In this document: positions 1 to 8,818 of the stretch, one piece after another
Layout of the letters: the number at the start of each line of letters is the position of its first letter
Numbering within the stretch: position 1 is the first letter of the stretch
IMG/VR virus record: IMGVR_UViG_3300035698_028977
Span: 1-46,309 of that record
Direction: 5' to 3' (one strand)
From: a virus
DNA length: 46,309 nucleotides
The notes under the pieces: generated by a model
The model's input: the letters and a program-made list of their open reading frames with translations, nothing else
What the model was told of the DNA's origin: nothing
Databases searched by the model: none
Translations under genes and position numbers: made by a program

Positions 1-608
1 CCCAGGAGGTTCGATGCCCGGTCCATCAGCTTCTCGTTCACAGCGGCGAGTTTGCTGGCTACCATCTGTCGGCCCTCCGGGGAAATCTCCCGCTCTATGG
101 CGCATGCAGGACGTCGAACAATCATCTTGTCCCCAAGGGGCTCCCCCCAGTTCTTGTGGAACATTTCACTAGAGACCACACGGAAATGTTCACTAGGATC
201 AGGAATGTTGGGGTCCATTACATGAACGGTGCCATCTTCTTTGACATCCACCACAACTGAAGCGTGGGACCATGGCCTATTTTCAGGGTTCCAGGCAATA
301 ATGACAGGCACACCTTTGTCCGTCCAAGCCTTCAGCATTGAGAGGGTGGCAGGGACTACCAAAGTTCCACGCATCCCGAAATACTGGGCTGTGGCAAGCA
401 ACTCTTCCCATGAGGCCCCTCGGAGGGGGGAAGCCCCCATCACCCGGTTCACATCTCCCTCGGTGACATTTTTCCCGTGGGCGTGCATAGCGGCAGTAAG
501 GCTTGTCGCCATACACGTAAATTGGCTTTCTTGCCTTAATCCCGGCACATTCGCTTTGCTATGCTTCAGCACGAGGCTTTCTCCGATAACAGTTTTGGCA
601 AAGGCCAT
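1..608 (-). CDS. C39-like papain-fold cysteine peptidase (C-terminus cut by window edge)
   Basis: The frame opens at an ATG at 608 and runs off the left edge, giving about 202 residues. The order of catalytic residues fits the bacteriocin-processing peptidase C39 family: Gln26 or Gln29 and Cys32 in QESQFTCMATSL, His115 in WSHASVVVD and Asp132 in VMDPN. C39 domains cut leader peptides after double glycine or serve as amidase or isopeptidase-like domains. Here there is no ABC transporter next to it, so a virion or lysis role is only a guess. An AAGG lies 4 bases before the ATG. The first 50 bases overlap the 3' end of the upstream endonuclease gene in another frame. Confidence 0.72.
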   Translation of the reverse strand, partial: MAFAKTVIGESLVLKHSKANVPGLRQESQFTCMATSLTAAMHAHGKNVTEGDVNRVMGASPLRGASWEELLATAQYFGMRGTLVVPATLSMLKAWTDKGVPVIIAWNPENRPWSHASVVVDVKEDGTVHVMDPNIPDPSEHFRVVSSEMFHKNWGEPLGDKMIVRRPACAIEREISPEGRQMVASKLAAVNEKLMDRASNLL

Positions 609-1407
609 GTGCCTTGTGTCGCAGGATGCCCCCTAAAAGGCCCCTATCAATACCAAACCGGGCATCGCATCGAACACACTTTTTGGACTTTTCTCGAAAA
701 AGGGGCAGTACCCCCAGGTTGAAACTGGACAGCCCTGTAGGGGGAATCACCTGAACCAAAAACCCCTCAGATTGGTAAAAAGCACACTTTCGCCGGAGAC
801 GGCTCAGATATGATGAGCCCAGCTTTCGGTGGTCCGCAAAACCAGCGTACTCAACTACAAGGTTTCCCTCAAGAACCCAATCAGCCAAATAAGGCCCTAT
901 CCGCACCTGGAAATGATGGGGAATCCCTTTCTCGTGCCAATAGAAGTCAATGAGACCCTCAGGATAGGTGGCTGGCTCACCTTCAGAAGTGCGACACATC
1001 AAGTCGCCCCGGGGAATACCTCTTCCACGTCTAGCAGCCCCCACAACAGAAGGGTCCACCCCCAACTGAACCGCAAGAGCGACATCTGGAACTTCCCCAA
1101 GAGGTTGCTTGTCCCAGTCTACAGTCTGCGGCCCCCTCAATCCTTTCAACCGCCGGGCCCGTGATACACTGCTGCGCGAGATCCCTACCTGTTCGGCGAT
1201 CTGGGAATCTGGGAGAACCCCCAACTGAACTCCCCCCCATCTCTTGGAGTGGTATTTCAAGATTCCTCTTTTAAGTCGGGCTTTTCGAACGGCAGCAGAA
1301 GTCACCCCCAACTCAACAGCCAAACGAACGTCAGGCACATCACCTAGAGGCTGCTTATCCCAGACTATTCCTCGATGACCACTATTGTTGATTGACACCG
1401 CGGTCAC
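559..1407 (-). CDS. Homing-type endonuclease: three HTH repeats, Vsr/DUF559-like nuclease, zinc finger
   Basis: 282 residues from a GTG start two bases after the upstream stop, with GAGGTG 5 bases before it. Residues 16-49, 57-90 and 98-131 are three copies of a W..QLG..PD..IAVQLGV....V..AR unit, which looks like a small helix-turn-helix. Residues about 145-222 contain ADWVLEGNLVVEYAG followed by Y..R...K..FYQSEGF, the pattern of very-short-patch-repair (EDxHD) homing nucleases. Cys244/Cys247 and Cys270/Cys273 form a terminal zinc finger. The protein probably binds DNA sequence-specifically and cuts it to spread its own gene. It is wedged between, and overlaps, structural-looking genes, as free-standing homing endonucleases often are. 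Confidence 0.7.
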   Translation of the reverse strand: MTAVSINNSGHRGIVWDKQPLGDVPDVRLAVELGVTSAAVRKARLKRGILKYHSKRWGGVQLGVLPDSQIAEQVGISRSSVSRARRLKGLRGPQTVDWDKQPLGEVPDVALAVQLGVDPSVVGAARRGRGIPRGDLMCRTSEGEPATYPEGLIDFYWHEKGIPHHFQVRIGPYLADWVLEGNLVVEYAGFADHRKLGSSYLSRLRRKCAFYQSEGFLVQVIPPTGLSSFNLGVLPLFREKSKKCVRCDARFGIDRGLLGGILRHKAHGLCQNCYRRKPRAEA

Positions 1408-1409
1408 TG

Positions 1410-3056
1410 TTACACCTCGTCCCAGGAGCCCTCGAACGACTTGAGCGCCAGCCGTTTGACCTTCAGAGCAATCCCTTTCTGCCGGGCCAAACGGAGTAGG
1501 GCCACCATCACCAGGGCGATGTCCTCAAGGCCCCAGCGGAAGAAGCTCGTCACGTCCTGGACGTTCGGCGGCGGATCGTAGGGGGCACCCCCACCTACGG
1601 TCTTCCAACCCTCGGACCAGTTCACGTCCTCGGCCAGGTCAGCTGCGAACTCGACGGCCTTGAGCGGGTCCTTGCCCAGTTCGTTGTAGATTTTCGCCAC
1701 CATGCCCTGGATCTCCGGGGTGATGCGGGCCTCGAAAACCTGGACCGGGGACATCAAGCCCTCCATGCTGGGCACCTGGGCGTCGGCCAGTTCCTTCGAC
1801 AGATACTTGGTGAGAACAGTTTCGGTCCACTTGGCGACTCGGGGCTGCCGAGTCTTCTTCAGGAGCATGATGCAGACGGCGGCAAGTTGAATGGCACCCA
1901 GAGCGTCTCCGGGGAATGCCCCAGCCCACCCGGCGGCAACACGCTGGACCCGGTCGGAATTATCCATGCTGGGGCCCCGGCCCTCGAACAGATTCCAGAG
2001 ATCCTTGGCCAACGCACCATTGCGACGCTGCCAGATAAGATAGATGAACCCGGTGGCGATGGCCTTGATGCCACTCCCGTAGGTCTGGCGCTTTGCGACC
2101 GCCTTCAGGTCACCGAGGATGCGATCAGGCACCTTGGCCTTCTGGCCCAGATAGTCGAAGAAGTCCTGGCTCGTCTTGAGCATCGACCAGGAAGCCCAAC
2201 GGGGGCTGAGTCCATAGTCCTCTTTCGGGGGAACATAACCACGTTCCGGTGACAGATGGACTTCAATGTCCACATCAGCGACAATGTGGAACACAAGATT
2301 CCGCCCTTGTACCTTCCAGGTGACCTTGGACTTGCCGAGGGTTTTGTTGACACTGAACGACACGCCCATGTCCACTGTGCTCAACGGTGGGTCGGCGGCT
2401 TCCTCGTCAAGGTCAATGAGCCACTGATCGTTTTCCACGGAGTCGTCCCAGCGGTCGCCCTTATGGCCCCAACCCGATTTGAGCTGGGATGCCAGGAGGT
2501 GGAAGAACGTCTGGGCTCCCCGTCCTTGGAGGAACTCTTCCCACTGGCGCTGGAAACCCTTGGGGTCGGAGACAACCCGTTTCAAGTCCTTGGTCAGAGC
2601 ACGGATGATCTTGGGGATCGATACCGAAACCCTGGCCGCCATCTGGACAACATCCGCTGTCATGACCTTGTCCAGATTCGGCTCTTGGCTTTTGACCCGG
2701 AACTCGTCGTAGAGGTATTCCGTCTCCACGTCGTTGTACAATGTCTCAAAGTCCCATTCGGGTAGCCATCTGACCAGGAGCTTGATGAACTGGTTGTAGT
2801 CCTTCACGTGGGACCGGAAGCTGTCCATTAAGGGCATCAAGACGCCCTTAATGTCAGACGCTTCCTTGAGGGTAAACCCCCATTCCGCCAAGATCATTGC
2901 CTGCTTCTCCCGATGCATCCAAGCATCATTGATGATCTGGGGCACCTTCATCCGCCTGAGATTGACGACAATCTCTCCAAGTCCAGCCACTTGAAGGGCT
3001 TTCATCAAGGTAGCCAAAACCTCAGGAGCATTGTACTTGTTGAGCGCCGTTTTCAT
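1410..3056 (-). CDS. Unknown 548-residue protein
   Basis: The start at 3056 was chosen because it forms an ATGA overlap with the stop of the upstream gene; upstream in-frame starts would lie inside that gene. The protein is mostly helical with a few Trp-rich stretches, a GGGAPYDPPPNV linker near residue 500 and no clear signal peptide. I recognise no family. Its size and place in a leftward run of coupled genes with the signature-bearing proteins suggest a virion or assembly component, but this is inference. Confidence 0.72.
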   Translation of the reverse strand: MKTALNKYNAPEVLATLMKALQVAGLGEIVVNLRRMKVPQIINDAWMHREKQAMILAEWGFTLKEASDIKGVLMPLMDSFRSHVKDYNQFIKLLVRWLPEWDFETLYNDVETEYLYDEFRVKSQEPNLDKVMTADVVQMAARVSVSIPKIIRALTKDLKRVVSDPKGFQRQWEEFLQGRGAQTFFHLLASQLKSGWGHKGDRWDDSVENDQWLIDLDEEAADPPLSTVDMGVSFSVNKTLGKSKVTWKVQGRNLVFHIVADVDIEVHLSPERGYVPPKEDYGLSPRWASWSMLKTSQDFFDYLGQKAKVPDRILGDLKAVAKRQTYGSGIKAIATGFIYLIWQRRNGALAKDLWNLFEGRGPSMDNSDRVQRVAAGWAGAFPGDALGAIQLAAVCIMLLKKTRQPRVAKWTETVLTKYLSKELADAQVPSMEGLMSPVQVFEARITPEIQGMVAKIYNELGKDPLKAVEFAADLAEDVNWSEGWKTVGGGAPYDPPPNVQDVTSFFRWGLEDIALVMVALLRLARQKGIALKVKRLALKSFEGSWDEV

Positions 3057-3640
3057 CGGTGGGACCTTTCCATTTTCCCCAGGTAACGGGTTGCGACCCG
3101 ACTGGCCAAACGCAGATACCAACCGGTCTGCTTCTCGAACAGTTCCCCCAGCTGGTCGGCGTAGACCCCCCGATACTCCTTGACCTTCTTTTTGTCTCGA
3201 ATGGTCAGGTTGTAGAAAGTCATATCGTAGAGGTCTTGGCCCCGGTTGTAGATGATCTCAACGTAGTTGCCCTTCGACCGTTGCTTGTTGGGCCACTTGA
3301 TAGCGAGGCCCTTGTCCCCCGAAAGGGCCGTGACCTGAGCACCGAGCATGGCCTTCAAACGCCCCACCCCTCCCATCTGTTCGGCAATCGTCTTTGCCAC
3401 CTGCCCGGCCGTCTTCTGTCCGGCTGCTTGCATGTCCGCCCTCCTGTACGAGCCGCTTTTTGTCTTGAAGTAACCATCCGGCCCTTTGGAACAATGGCTA
3501 CTGCCAGGATTCACGTACTTGCAATAGATACTCCACGCTGTGGCCCATACTTGCGCCTCGTCATAACCCGGTGATTTTTTATGGATTTCTTTTGCGAGAT
3601 CCTCAATTTTCTGCGGGAGATCTTTGGCTTGGTGTATCAT
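3053..3640 (-). CDS. Unknown 195-residue protein with a phage-type Cys/Tyr N-terminal segment
   Basis: Start at 3640 overlaps the upstream stop as ATGA, and its own stop overlaps the next start the same way, so it is translationally coupled on both sides. The N-terminal part (KIEDLAKEIHKK then AWSIYCKYVNPGSSHC) resembles a short segment seen in many uncharacterised large-phage proteins. The rest is basic, with a central Gly-rich stretch followed by predicted beta strands (YVEIIYNRGQDLYDMTFYN). No catalytic motif is evident. Confidence 0.7.
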   Translation of the reverse strand: MIHQAKDLPQKIEDLAKEIHKKSPGYDEAQVWATAWSIYCKYVNPGSSHCSKGPDGYFKTKSGSYRRADMQAAGQKTAGQVAKTIAEQMGGVGRLKAMLGAQVTALSGDKGLAIKWPNKQRSKGNYVEIIYNRGQDLYDMTFYNLTIRDKKKVKEYRGVYADQLGELFEKQTGWYLRLASRVATRYLGKMERSHR

Positions 3641-4497
3641 GCTGCCCCTCTGATTAACATCTTTTGCAGAAATCCCACAGGACAACCGATTCCTCGGGGT
3701 TTACCCTCCCATGTAGGAATCTGATGTGCAAACGTAGTGGCTAACCAAGCATAACCAGATCTACTGATATGGGCGATTTGGATATCGGGGTAGAAGTGGG
3801 CCATGCTCGCTAGTTTCTGCTTCTTGTCTTCACTCACCCACCCGGACACTTCAACCCAGATGTCCAGATCAGGGAGATAGAAGTCCGGCCGGTAAGTCCT
3901 TGGCCCAATCAAAAAGACCTGAGGTTCATACTGGAACTGGATCCCAAGAAGGTTCAGAACCCGGGCCACATCTGCTTCCCAAGTAGACCGCAAGTAAAGG
4001 CCGAGATCCTGGCGCACCCCCCCCTTCCCGCGTCCAGATCCTGGGAATGGGGGATGCCCTACTAATGCCTTTGCCTGTTTAGCCACTCTGGCATCTGTTT
4101 CCTTTGTTAATCCCTTATTCCAACCCCCACCCACAACACCCCCGGCGGCGGCCCATTGAGACCGTTGTTGCGCTGTGTATCTTCCCTTGATGGTTTTTAT
4201 GCGTTTAGCCGCTGATTCCGGGGTGGTAGCCGGAAGTGCCCGAGCCTGTTCTATCAGTCGATTCCGGTAAACCGAATCTAATGTGAAACGTGCTTGTTTG
4301 GTGGCGGATATCTTCCGACCTCGTTCAGATACAAGGGTGGGATTATCCGCATGCCACTTCTTCAAAGTGGCTGACTTTGCTGCTGCCGTAGCCTTGGATG
4401 CACAAGGTTGAGAGCAAAACTTGGGTTTTCGCCCGGTCCGAGCTAAAATTTCCGCACCACAAAAAGCACATGGGCCGTAGGACACCTTCAACCGCAT
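3637..4497 (-). CDS. Endonuclease with zinc finger, NUMOD-like motif and PD-(D/E)XK-type core
   Basis: 286 residues. An N-terminal C10..C13 and C28..C32 pair makes a zinc finger. WNKGLTKET near 126-134 looks like a NUMOD3 DNA-binding motif. The nuclease core has Glu174 (RSTWEADVARVL), Asp205 (YRPDFYLP) and Glu216 in WVEVSG, the order of a PD-(D/E)XK site, though the usual Lys of ExK is replaced (EVSG). The ATG at 4497 is used; a TTG at 4503 would instead give a TTGA overlap. It sits inside an operon of unrelated genes, consistent with a mobile homing endonuclease. Confidence 0.72.
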   Translation of the reverse strand: MRLKVSYGPCAFCGAEILARTGRKPKFCSQPCASKATAAAKSATLKKWHADNPTLVSERGRKISATKQARFTLDSVYRNRLIEQARALPATTPESAAKRIKTIKGRYTAQQRSQWAAAGGVVGGGWNKGLTKETDARVAKQAKALVGHPPFPGSGRGKGGVRQDLGLYLRSTWEADVARVLNLLGIQFQYEPQVFLIGPRTYRPDFYLPDLDIWVEVSGWVSEDKKQKLASMAHFYPDIQIAHISRSGYAWLATTFAHQIPTWEGKPRGIGCPVGFLQKMLIRGAA

Positions 4498-4499
4498 GT

Positions 4500-4802
4500 T
4501 CAAAAACCCCCCACACAGAAAGCCCCGGGGTCATCGAACTTGCCTTCCATCTCCTTGATGCACTTGGTGACCTTGTGCTTGGCGTCCCCGGTCAGTGTCT
4601 TCCAGAACTTGTTCACCGATTTCTGGGTCCAGCCATTCGGTAGAGTGTCCCACTTGGCGGCAGCCTTGCCAACCCGGCGCAAGCCCTCGTAAATTTCGGG
4701 CTCATCCTGGGCCAAACACAAGAAGGCATGGTCGAGACTGGCGGTACGGGAGAACAGACCGTGGAGGGCCTTTGTTTGCTTTTTTGCGGATCCCATAATC
4801 AT
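4500..4802 (-). CDS. Unknown 100-residue helical protein
   Basis: Start chosen at the ATG at 4802 because GAGG lies 5 bases upstream; a second ATG at 4796 and a TTG at 4823 are possible. The protein is short, basic and helical and ends FDDPGAFCVGGF. The DPGAFC string resembles the end of a recurring large-phage domain, cut short here just before the endonuclease gene, so the homing gene may have trimmed it. First gene of the leftward operon after a divergent promoter region. Confidence 0.6.
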   Translation of the reverse strand: MIMGSAKKQTKALHGLFSRTASLDHAFLCLAQDEPEIYEGLRRVGKAAAKWDTLPNGWTQKSVNKFWKTLTGDAKHKVTKCIKEMEGKFDDPGAFCVGGF

Positions 4803-4834
4803 GTCATCCTCGGGTAAATTCAAACCCTGATTCT

Positions 4835-4855
4835 CTATCGAAGGTATCCCGATAG
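4835..4855. promoter_or_regulatory. Inverted repeat in divergent intergenic region (operator candidate)
   Basis: CTATCG at 4835-4840 and CGATAG at 4850-4855 form a perfect 6-base inverted repeat with a 9-base centre between the leftward operon (start 4802) and the HU-like gene (start 4925). AT-rich sequence with TAGGATATT near 4886-4894 may hold a -10 for the HU-like gene. The position suggests an operator acting on one or both directions; no regulator is identified. Confidence 0.35.
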
Positions 4856-4924
4856 GACAATCAACGAAACGAATCGGTAAAATAGATAGGATATTTGGAT
4901 GAACAACGCCTAGGAGTCGTTAAG

Positions 4925-5194
4925 ATGACATACCCCGCTCTAGTGACAAGGGTGTCGGAGCTGTCCGGTTATCCGTCAGAAGTAGTCCGCAAGATATTGG
5001 AATCTTTCCCTGACGCCCTTATCGCCCTCCCCGAAGGTGAACGGGTGCTCACCCCAATGGGACGTTTTGAGGCAATCAGACGAGCCGCCAGACTAATCCG
5101 GCCACCGAACGGAGGATCCCCTGCACGGGTTTCTGAGCAGGTTGTCATCAAGCTGCGACCGGGGCTTCACTTGAGACGGCCCCCATCTCGCTAG
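4925..5194 (+). CDS. HU/IHF-like DNA-binding protein
   Basis: 89 residues from an ATG with AGGAG 8 bases upstream. The pattern is that of the HU/IHF fold: an N-terminal helix pair (VTRVSELSGYPSEVVRKIL), then VLTPMGRFEAIRRAARLIRP, equivalent to the G.G.F...R.AR..R.P strand, then PNGGSPARV and KLRPGLHLR, matching the F.PG..L end. HU proteins bend and wrap DNA; phages use them in genome packing or transcription. It diverges from a minus-strand operon and meets the next minus gene stop to stop in a shared CTAG. Confidence 0.72.
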   Translation: MTYPALVTRVSELSGYPSEVVRKILESFPDALIALPEGERVLTPMGRFEAIRRAARLIRPPNGGSPARVSEQVVIKLRPGLHLRRPPSR

Positions 5195-5433
5195 TGGATT
5201 TCGGGCTCATCGACAACTACGTCGAGAGATCCCACAGCGGTCCCGAGATCGACCCCATCGACCAGACCTTCCCCATATCCGTCTCGGAGACCAAGTAGGT
5301 ATCCGACCTTCAACGCTTCGCCGGGATCCTCAGGGGGACGTATATCCCCCGGAACAGGGCGCCGTAACACAGACAGAAAACGAGCCAGGAAAGAAGGCTT
5401 CTGTGCAGATAGGGTAGAACTGAGCATTTTCAT
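5191..5433 (-). CDS. Unknown 80-residue protein
   Basis: A good Shine-Dalgarno (GAGGGGAG) precedes the ATG at 5433. The N-terminus is basic (KMLSSTLSAQKPSFLARFLSVLRRPVP), the middle is Gly-rich (YLLGLRDGYGEGLVDGVDLG) and the end acidic. Its stop and the HU-like gene's stop share the palindrome CTAG. No family recognised. Confidence 0.6.
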   Translation of the reverse strand: MKMLSSTLSAQKPSFLARFLSVLRRPVPGDIRPPEDPGEALKVGYLLGLRDGYGEGLVDGVDLGTAVGSLDVVVDEPEIH

Positions 5434-5495
5434 CGACTCCCCTCTCTACATACACTACACCACTTACGAGGGGTTTGAGGCCACTAAACAATGGT

Positions 5496-5879
5496 TCAGT
5501 TATTCAACCGGGAGGATAGCACCATCATTTCCAGGACTTCTTTGACGATATCGGGACCCGTTTTACCCAAGGTTCGATGGATGATAACTTGGATAGCCCC
5601 GGCCAGATGCCGTTCTGTTCCCGTTTTCTCATCATCTGATGCTTCGGCATAAGTGGTCAGAAAGTCCGGTTCCTGCGTTAGCCGTACCAAGGCTGATGCA
5701 AAGGCCTCTCGGCGGGTTGCTTCAGTGAGTAACGCGTGAGCAATTTGCTGGACTCCCCCATTCTTCCACCTCTGTGACTTTTCTTGGTCTTCCGGAGATC
5801 GAAACTCATGGACAGAAGATATCCGGCCAAACTCATCCTGGTGGACATGGACCTCGATCACAATAATTTCATCGGTCAT
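5496..5879 (-). CDS. Unknown 127-residue protein
   Basis: Start at 5879 gives an ATGA overlap with the upstream stop. It begins with a beta-rich segment (MTDEIIVIEVHVHQDEFGRI) followed by a helical, acidic half. No motif recognised; coupled to the next unknown gene upstream, so the two may act together. Confidence 0.65.
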   Translation of the reverse strand: MTDEIIVIEVHVHQDEFGRISSVHEFRSPEDQEKSQRWKNGGVQQIAHALLTEATRREAFASALVRLTQEPDFLTTYAEASDDEKTGTERHLAGAIQVIIHRTLGKTGPDIVKEVLEMMVLSSRLNN

Positions 5880-6310
5880 GGCAGTATGTCTTCTCGGAGA
5901 TGGAATTCTTTCGGCTGTGAGGACGTGGTATCTATCAGCGTCCACCGAAATGCCACTTGCCGGGTTGGGGAATCAAGGTACAAGTATTCTTGATCTGCTT
6001 TGGTTGGTTTCCGTATAACCAACACACTGTGTTGGTCGGATAACGTAACCCGCCAAGACACATTGGCTAGAACTCCCATTGCCCCCTTAATATCGAGTTC
6101 CAGGTTGCGTTCATGGAGGGAACCAGTCAAGAACAAATCCAAAACTCGAACCTGATCACAACAAGCCACCACAAACAGGGTCTTATGTTCGAGGGTGCTG
6201 GACCCACCCTCGTAATCAACGTAGGTCAATCCGATAAGGGTCTCTCGGGTTATTTTGAGAATCTCTTGGACCCGCCAGGCGGCAGGACGCTTTATCTCAT
6301 CTGTTGGCAT
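5876..6310 (-). CDS. Unknown 144-residue protein
   Basis: The ATG at 6310 lies inside the last 19 bases of the tiny membrane-protein gene upstream, with AAGAGG about 8 bases before it. The sequence alternates strands and helices (TLIGLTYVDYEG, HKTLFVVACCDQVRVLDLFL, HSVLVIRKPT) with no recognised family. Coupled on both sides. Confidence 0.65.
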   Translation of the reverse strand: MPTDEIKRPAAWRVQEILKITRETLIGLTYVDYEGGSSTLEHKTLFVVACCDQVRVLDLFLTGSLHERNLELDIKGAMGVLANVSWRVTLSDQHSVLVIRKPTKADQEYLYLDSPTRQVAFRWTLIDTTSSQPKEFHLREDILP

Positions 6311-6417
6311 TGGAGCAGCCTCTTGATGAGCCAGAAGGGGAGATAGACGAGGAGGCCAAATCCAACGGCCTGTCCAACAACGATAACGGCTCCGAGTGCG
6401 ATAACGAGATTTTCCAT
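6292..6417 (-). CDS. 41-residue single-span membrane protein
   Basis: A short frame with a strong Shine-Dalgarno (GAGGGGGG, about 5 bases before the ATG at 6417). Residues about 4-31 are an unbroken hydrophobic stretch beginning LVIALGAVIVVGQAVGFGLL, followed by a positive end (IKRLLQCQQMR), so the C-terminus should face the cytoplasm. It lies 33 bases downstream of the GroEL gene and overlaps the next gene by 19 bases. Could be a holin-like or inhibitor protein; the function is not known. Confidence 0.6.
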   Translation of the reverse strand: MENLVIALGAVIVVGQAVGFGLLVYLPFWLIKRLLQCQQMR

Positions 6418-6449
6418 TGGTCCCCCCTCACCATATCCACCCGCTTGCG

Positions 6450-8081
6450 TTATCGGCTAAGCCCTTTTTGGGCAATGGATGCCTCGACAGTCAGTAGGGT
6501 CGAAGACACCGAGACCGCCGCCCGGATGGCAGAAACGGCCACGGATGTTGGGTCTACCAGGTCATCCCGCACAACGATGATCTTGTCCTGGAGGACGTCA
6601 CAGGCGACCCACTTCCAGATGGCCGGGTCAACCCCGTCTTCCTCACGTTCCATCACCTCTTGGAGATCGTGGGCGACGACCGTGCCAGACTTCCCGGCGT
6701 TCTCGGCCAGGGCTGCTACCGGGCGTCGGAGTGCCTGGACCACTGCCTGCCATCCGGCCATGTAGTCGGGGTTCGGGAAGTCTGGCTTGCCCTTGTCGAT
6801 GATGAGACTGGCGGCCAGGTACGCAGAACCCCCACCGGGGACGACCCCCTCGCGGAGAGCTGCTTGTATGGATCCCAGCGCATCTTCGACCCGAGCCCTA
6901 CGTTCTTTCAATGCCGCTTCTGTCACCCCACCGACCTTGAAGATGGCGAGACCCCCGGACAGCTTAGCTAACCGTTCCTTGATGCGGTCGCTGTCATAAT
7001 CCGACGTGGAGTGCTTGTCTTCGGACCTGAGCCAGTCGATGCGTTTCTGGGTGGTGTCCTTGGCTTCGGGGTACGCCTGGAGCAAAGCTGAATTGGTCGT
7101 GATGGTGATCTTCCGCAGGGACCCAAACCAGTCGGGATTCCAAAACTGGGAGCTGTACCCGGCGGCCGGGTCACAGAAGTCGGCCCCGGAGATGGCGGCG
7201 ATGTCTTTGAGGGCCTCGACCTTTTGGGCACCGATACCTGGGGCGTTGAGGGCGCAGCACTTCATCGTGCCCTCCTTGTTGTTGACGACCATCGTCGTCA
7301 GAGCCTGGTTGCCGTAGCCCAAGGCGAAGAGGACGAGCTCATTTTTGGGCCACTGACTGGCCGTCTCCAAGAGCTCCCGGACATCCTCAAACTTCTTGAG
7401 TTCCATGTTGACGACGGCAACCAACGGTCCTTCGATGACCCGTTCCCCGGTGCTGTCCGTTATGAAAGCCGGGGACGCAGCGCCCTTGTCGAGCTCCATC
7501 CCTTCCTTGAATTCCAGGATGCACTCGATGCCTGGACTATCCTCGATAGACACGGTTCCGTCTTTGCCGACGGCCATACACGCCTTGGCCAGGCATCGGG
7601 CGATCTCATGGTCATGGTTGCTGGCAACCAATGCCACCTGTTCCACCTCCTGTTGGGTCTTAATGTCCGCACAGATGGAATATACGGCCTCGATTGCCGA
7701 CACGGAGGCGTCCCGCATCCCCCGGACAACCTGCTTCGGGTCCAGGCCACCCATGACGAGCTTGTGGCCTTCCCGGAGAATCTCGGCAGCGATGATGGCT
7801 GTCGTCGTGGTGCCATCACCGACTTCGTCGTTCACGGTCACGCACGCCTCTTTGATGATCTGGGCACCCTGATTCTGGATGGGGTCTTCGAGCGTGACTT
7901 CCCGGGCGACAGTCACGCCGTCCTTCGTCACTAGAAGGCCCCCAAAACGGTCGAGCATCGCTGTACGTCCCTTGGGGCCAAAAGTGACGGCAACGGCCTT
8001 GCAGACCATCTGAGCGCCTTCCAGGAGGCGTTTGCGGGCGTTGTCACCGATGGTGACGTCACGGGGGTTCGACTGATTCAT
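6450..8081 (-). CDS. groL: GroEL-type chaperonin subunit (60 kDa)
   Basis: 543 residues, close to the 548 of E. coli GroEL, and collinear through the whole family: TFGPKGRT near 33-40, the nucleotide site GDGTTTTAIIA with the Asp-Gly-Thr at 89-91, the hinge segment RARVEDAL holding the ATPase Asp equivalent to D398, and GVVPGGGSAYL. The usual Gly-Gly-Met tail is absent (the end is SIAQKGLSR). It forms ATP-driven folding rings with GroES; no GroES gene is in the window, so a host or distant phage co-chaperonin is needed. Phage GroEL is known in some large phages, where it helps fold phage proteins. Start supported by GAGAGG upstream. Confidence 0.96.
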   Translation of the reverse strand: MNQSNPRDVTIGDNARKRLLEGAQMVCKAVAVTFGPKGRTAMLDRFGGLLVTKDGVTVAREVTLEDPIQNQGAQIIKEACVTVNDEVGDGTTTTAIIAAEILREGHKLVMGGLDPKQVVRGMRDASVSAIEAVYSICADIKTQQEVEQVALVASNHDHEIARCLAKACMAVGKDGTVSIEDSPGIECILEFKEGMELDKGAASPAFITDSTGERVIEGPLVAVVNMELKKFEDVRELLETASQWPKNELVLFALGYGNQALTTMVVNNKEGTMKCCALNAPGIGAQKVEALKDIAAISGADFCDPAAGYSSQFWNPDWFGSLRKITITTNSALLQAYPEAKDTTQKRIDWLRSEDKHSTSDYDSDRIKERLAKLSGGLAIFKVGGVTEAALKERRARVEDALGSIQAALREGVVPGGGSAYLAASLIIDKGKPDFPNPDYMAGWQAVVQALRRPVAALAENAGKSGTVVAHDLQEVMEREEDGVDPAIWKWVACDVLQDKIIVVRDDLVDPTSVAVSAIRAAVSVSSTLLTVEASIAQKGLSR

Positions 8082-8113
8082 GAGAGACCTCTCGGGCAGT
8101 TCGTCTGCCTACC

Positions 8114-8818
8114 TTACCCGAAAGTGGAATGTTCTCGACCTAGTTCCAGATGGCCTTGAACGGGATGGTGGGCCTTGATGTCGGCCTTCCAAGCTCGTGA
8201 TTCTGGAGTCGGGCGCCGGGCCATCCGGCCAATCCACCGACCGGCGACCCGATGGGCTGCCCGTTTCCACTTGACCCATCCCTCGTCAGCCAGAGCCTGG
8301 ACTTGCTCTTCGGTGCAGACGACCGGATGGGGTGACACTTTGACCATGTGGGGGACACAGACCTTGCCCAACGTCTTGCAGACCTTGGCGACGGCCGAGA
8401 TATTGTCCGGGGCGTCCTCCCAGATGTGCAGGGCCTCGACCTCGGGGTACGTGCGCAGGAGGGTGTTTGCCACCGTGGCCTTGAACCCCTTGGTCGTGCC
8501 CCCGGGGTTCAGGTGGATCTCATTGAAGTTCAACCCCGCCTGTTTGAGTAGTTCGGGGATTCGGTAGCGGTGACTGGAACCGAGAGGCCGGCCGGTGCAG
8601 AGGACGGCATAGACATCCGGGTTGCCGATGCTCTGCTTGGCTGCCCGGACGGTCGAAGAGATCCACCAGCTGGAACCAGGCTTGGGCGGAACACAGGGAG
8701 GGTTCATCGAGATCGGCTCGAACACCCACGACGACTTGCCCCACCAATCCGGTCGGTCAGGTGACCGGAACAGGGTCCCGTCAAAGTCGTAGATGTGGAG
8801 TTCGAGCACGTCGGTCAC
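8114..8818 (-). CDS. HAD-superfamily phosphatase, Swiss-army-knife RNA-repair-like type
   Basis: 234 residues. The first HAD motif DFDGT is at 11-15, followed by LFRSPDRPDWW and a later second WW, the hallmark spacing of the SAK HAD domain (HAD_SAK_1). Motif II is CTGRP near 75 and an acidic motif WEDAPDN near 135. Such enzymes hydrolyse phosphate esters, possibly nucleic-acid ends. The stop of the upstream gene overlaps its start as ATGA. With RtcB in the same genome, a role in RNA end healing is possible but not shown. Confidence 0.75.
   Translation of the reverse strand: MTDVLELHIYDFDGTLFRSPDRPDWWGKSSWVFEPISMNPPCVPPKPGSSWWISSTVRAAKQSIGNPDVYAVLCTGRPLGSSHRYRIPELLKQAGLNFNEIHLNPGGTTKGFKATVANTLLRTYPEVEALHIWEDAPDNISAVAKVCKTLGKVCVPHMVKVSPHPVVCTEEQVQALADEGWVKWKRAAHRVAGRWIGRMARRPTPESRAWKADIKAHHPVQGHLELGREHSTFG

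Noticed and set aside
229-636. 135-residue plus-strand frame
   Set aside because: Antisense to the C39-like peptidase, whose catalytic residues are all in order.
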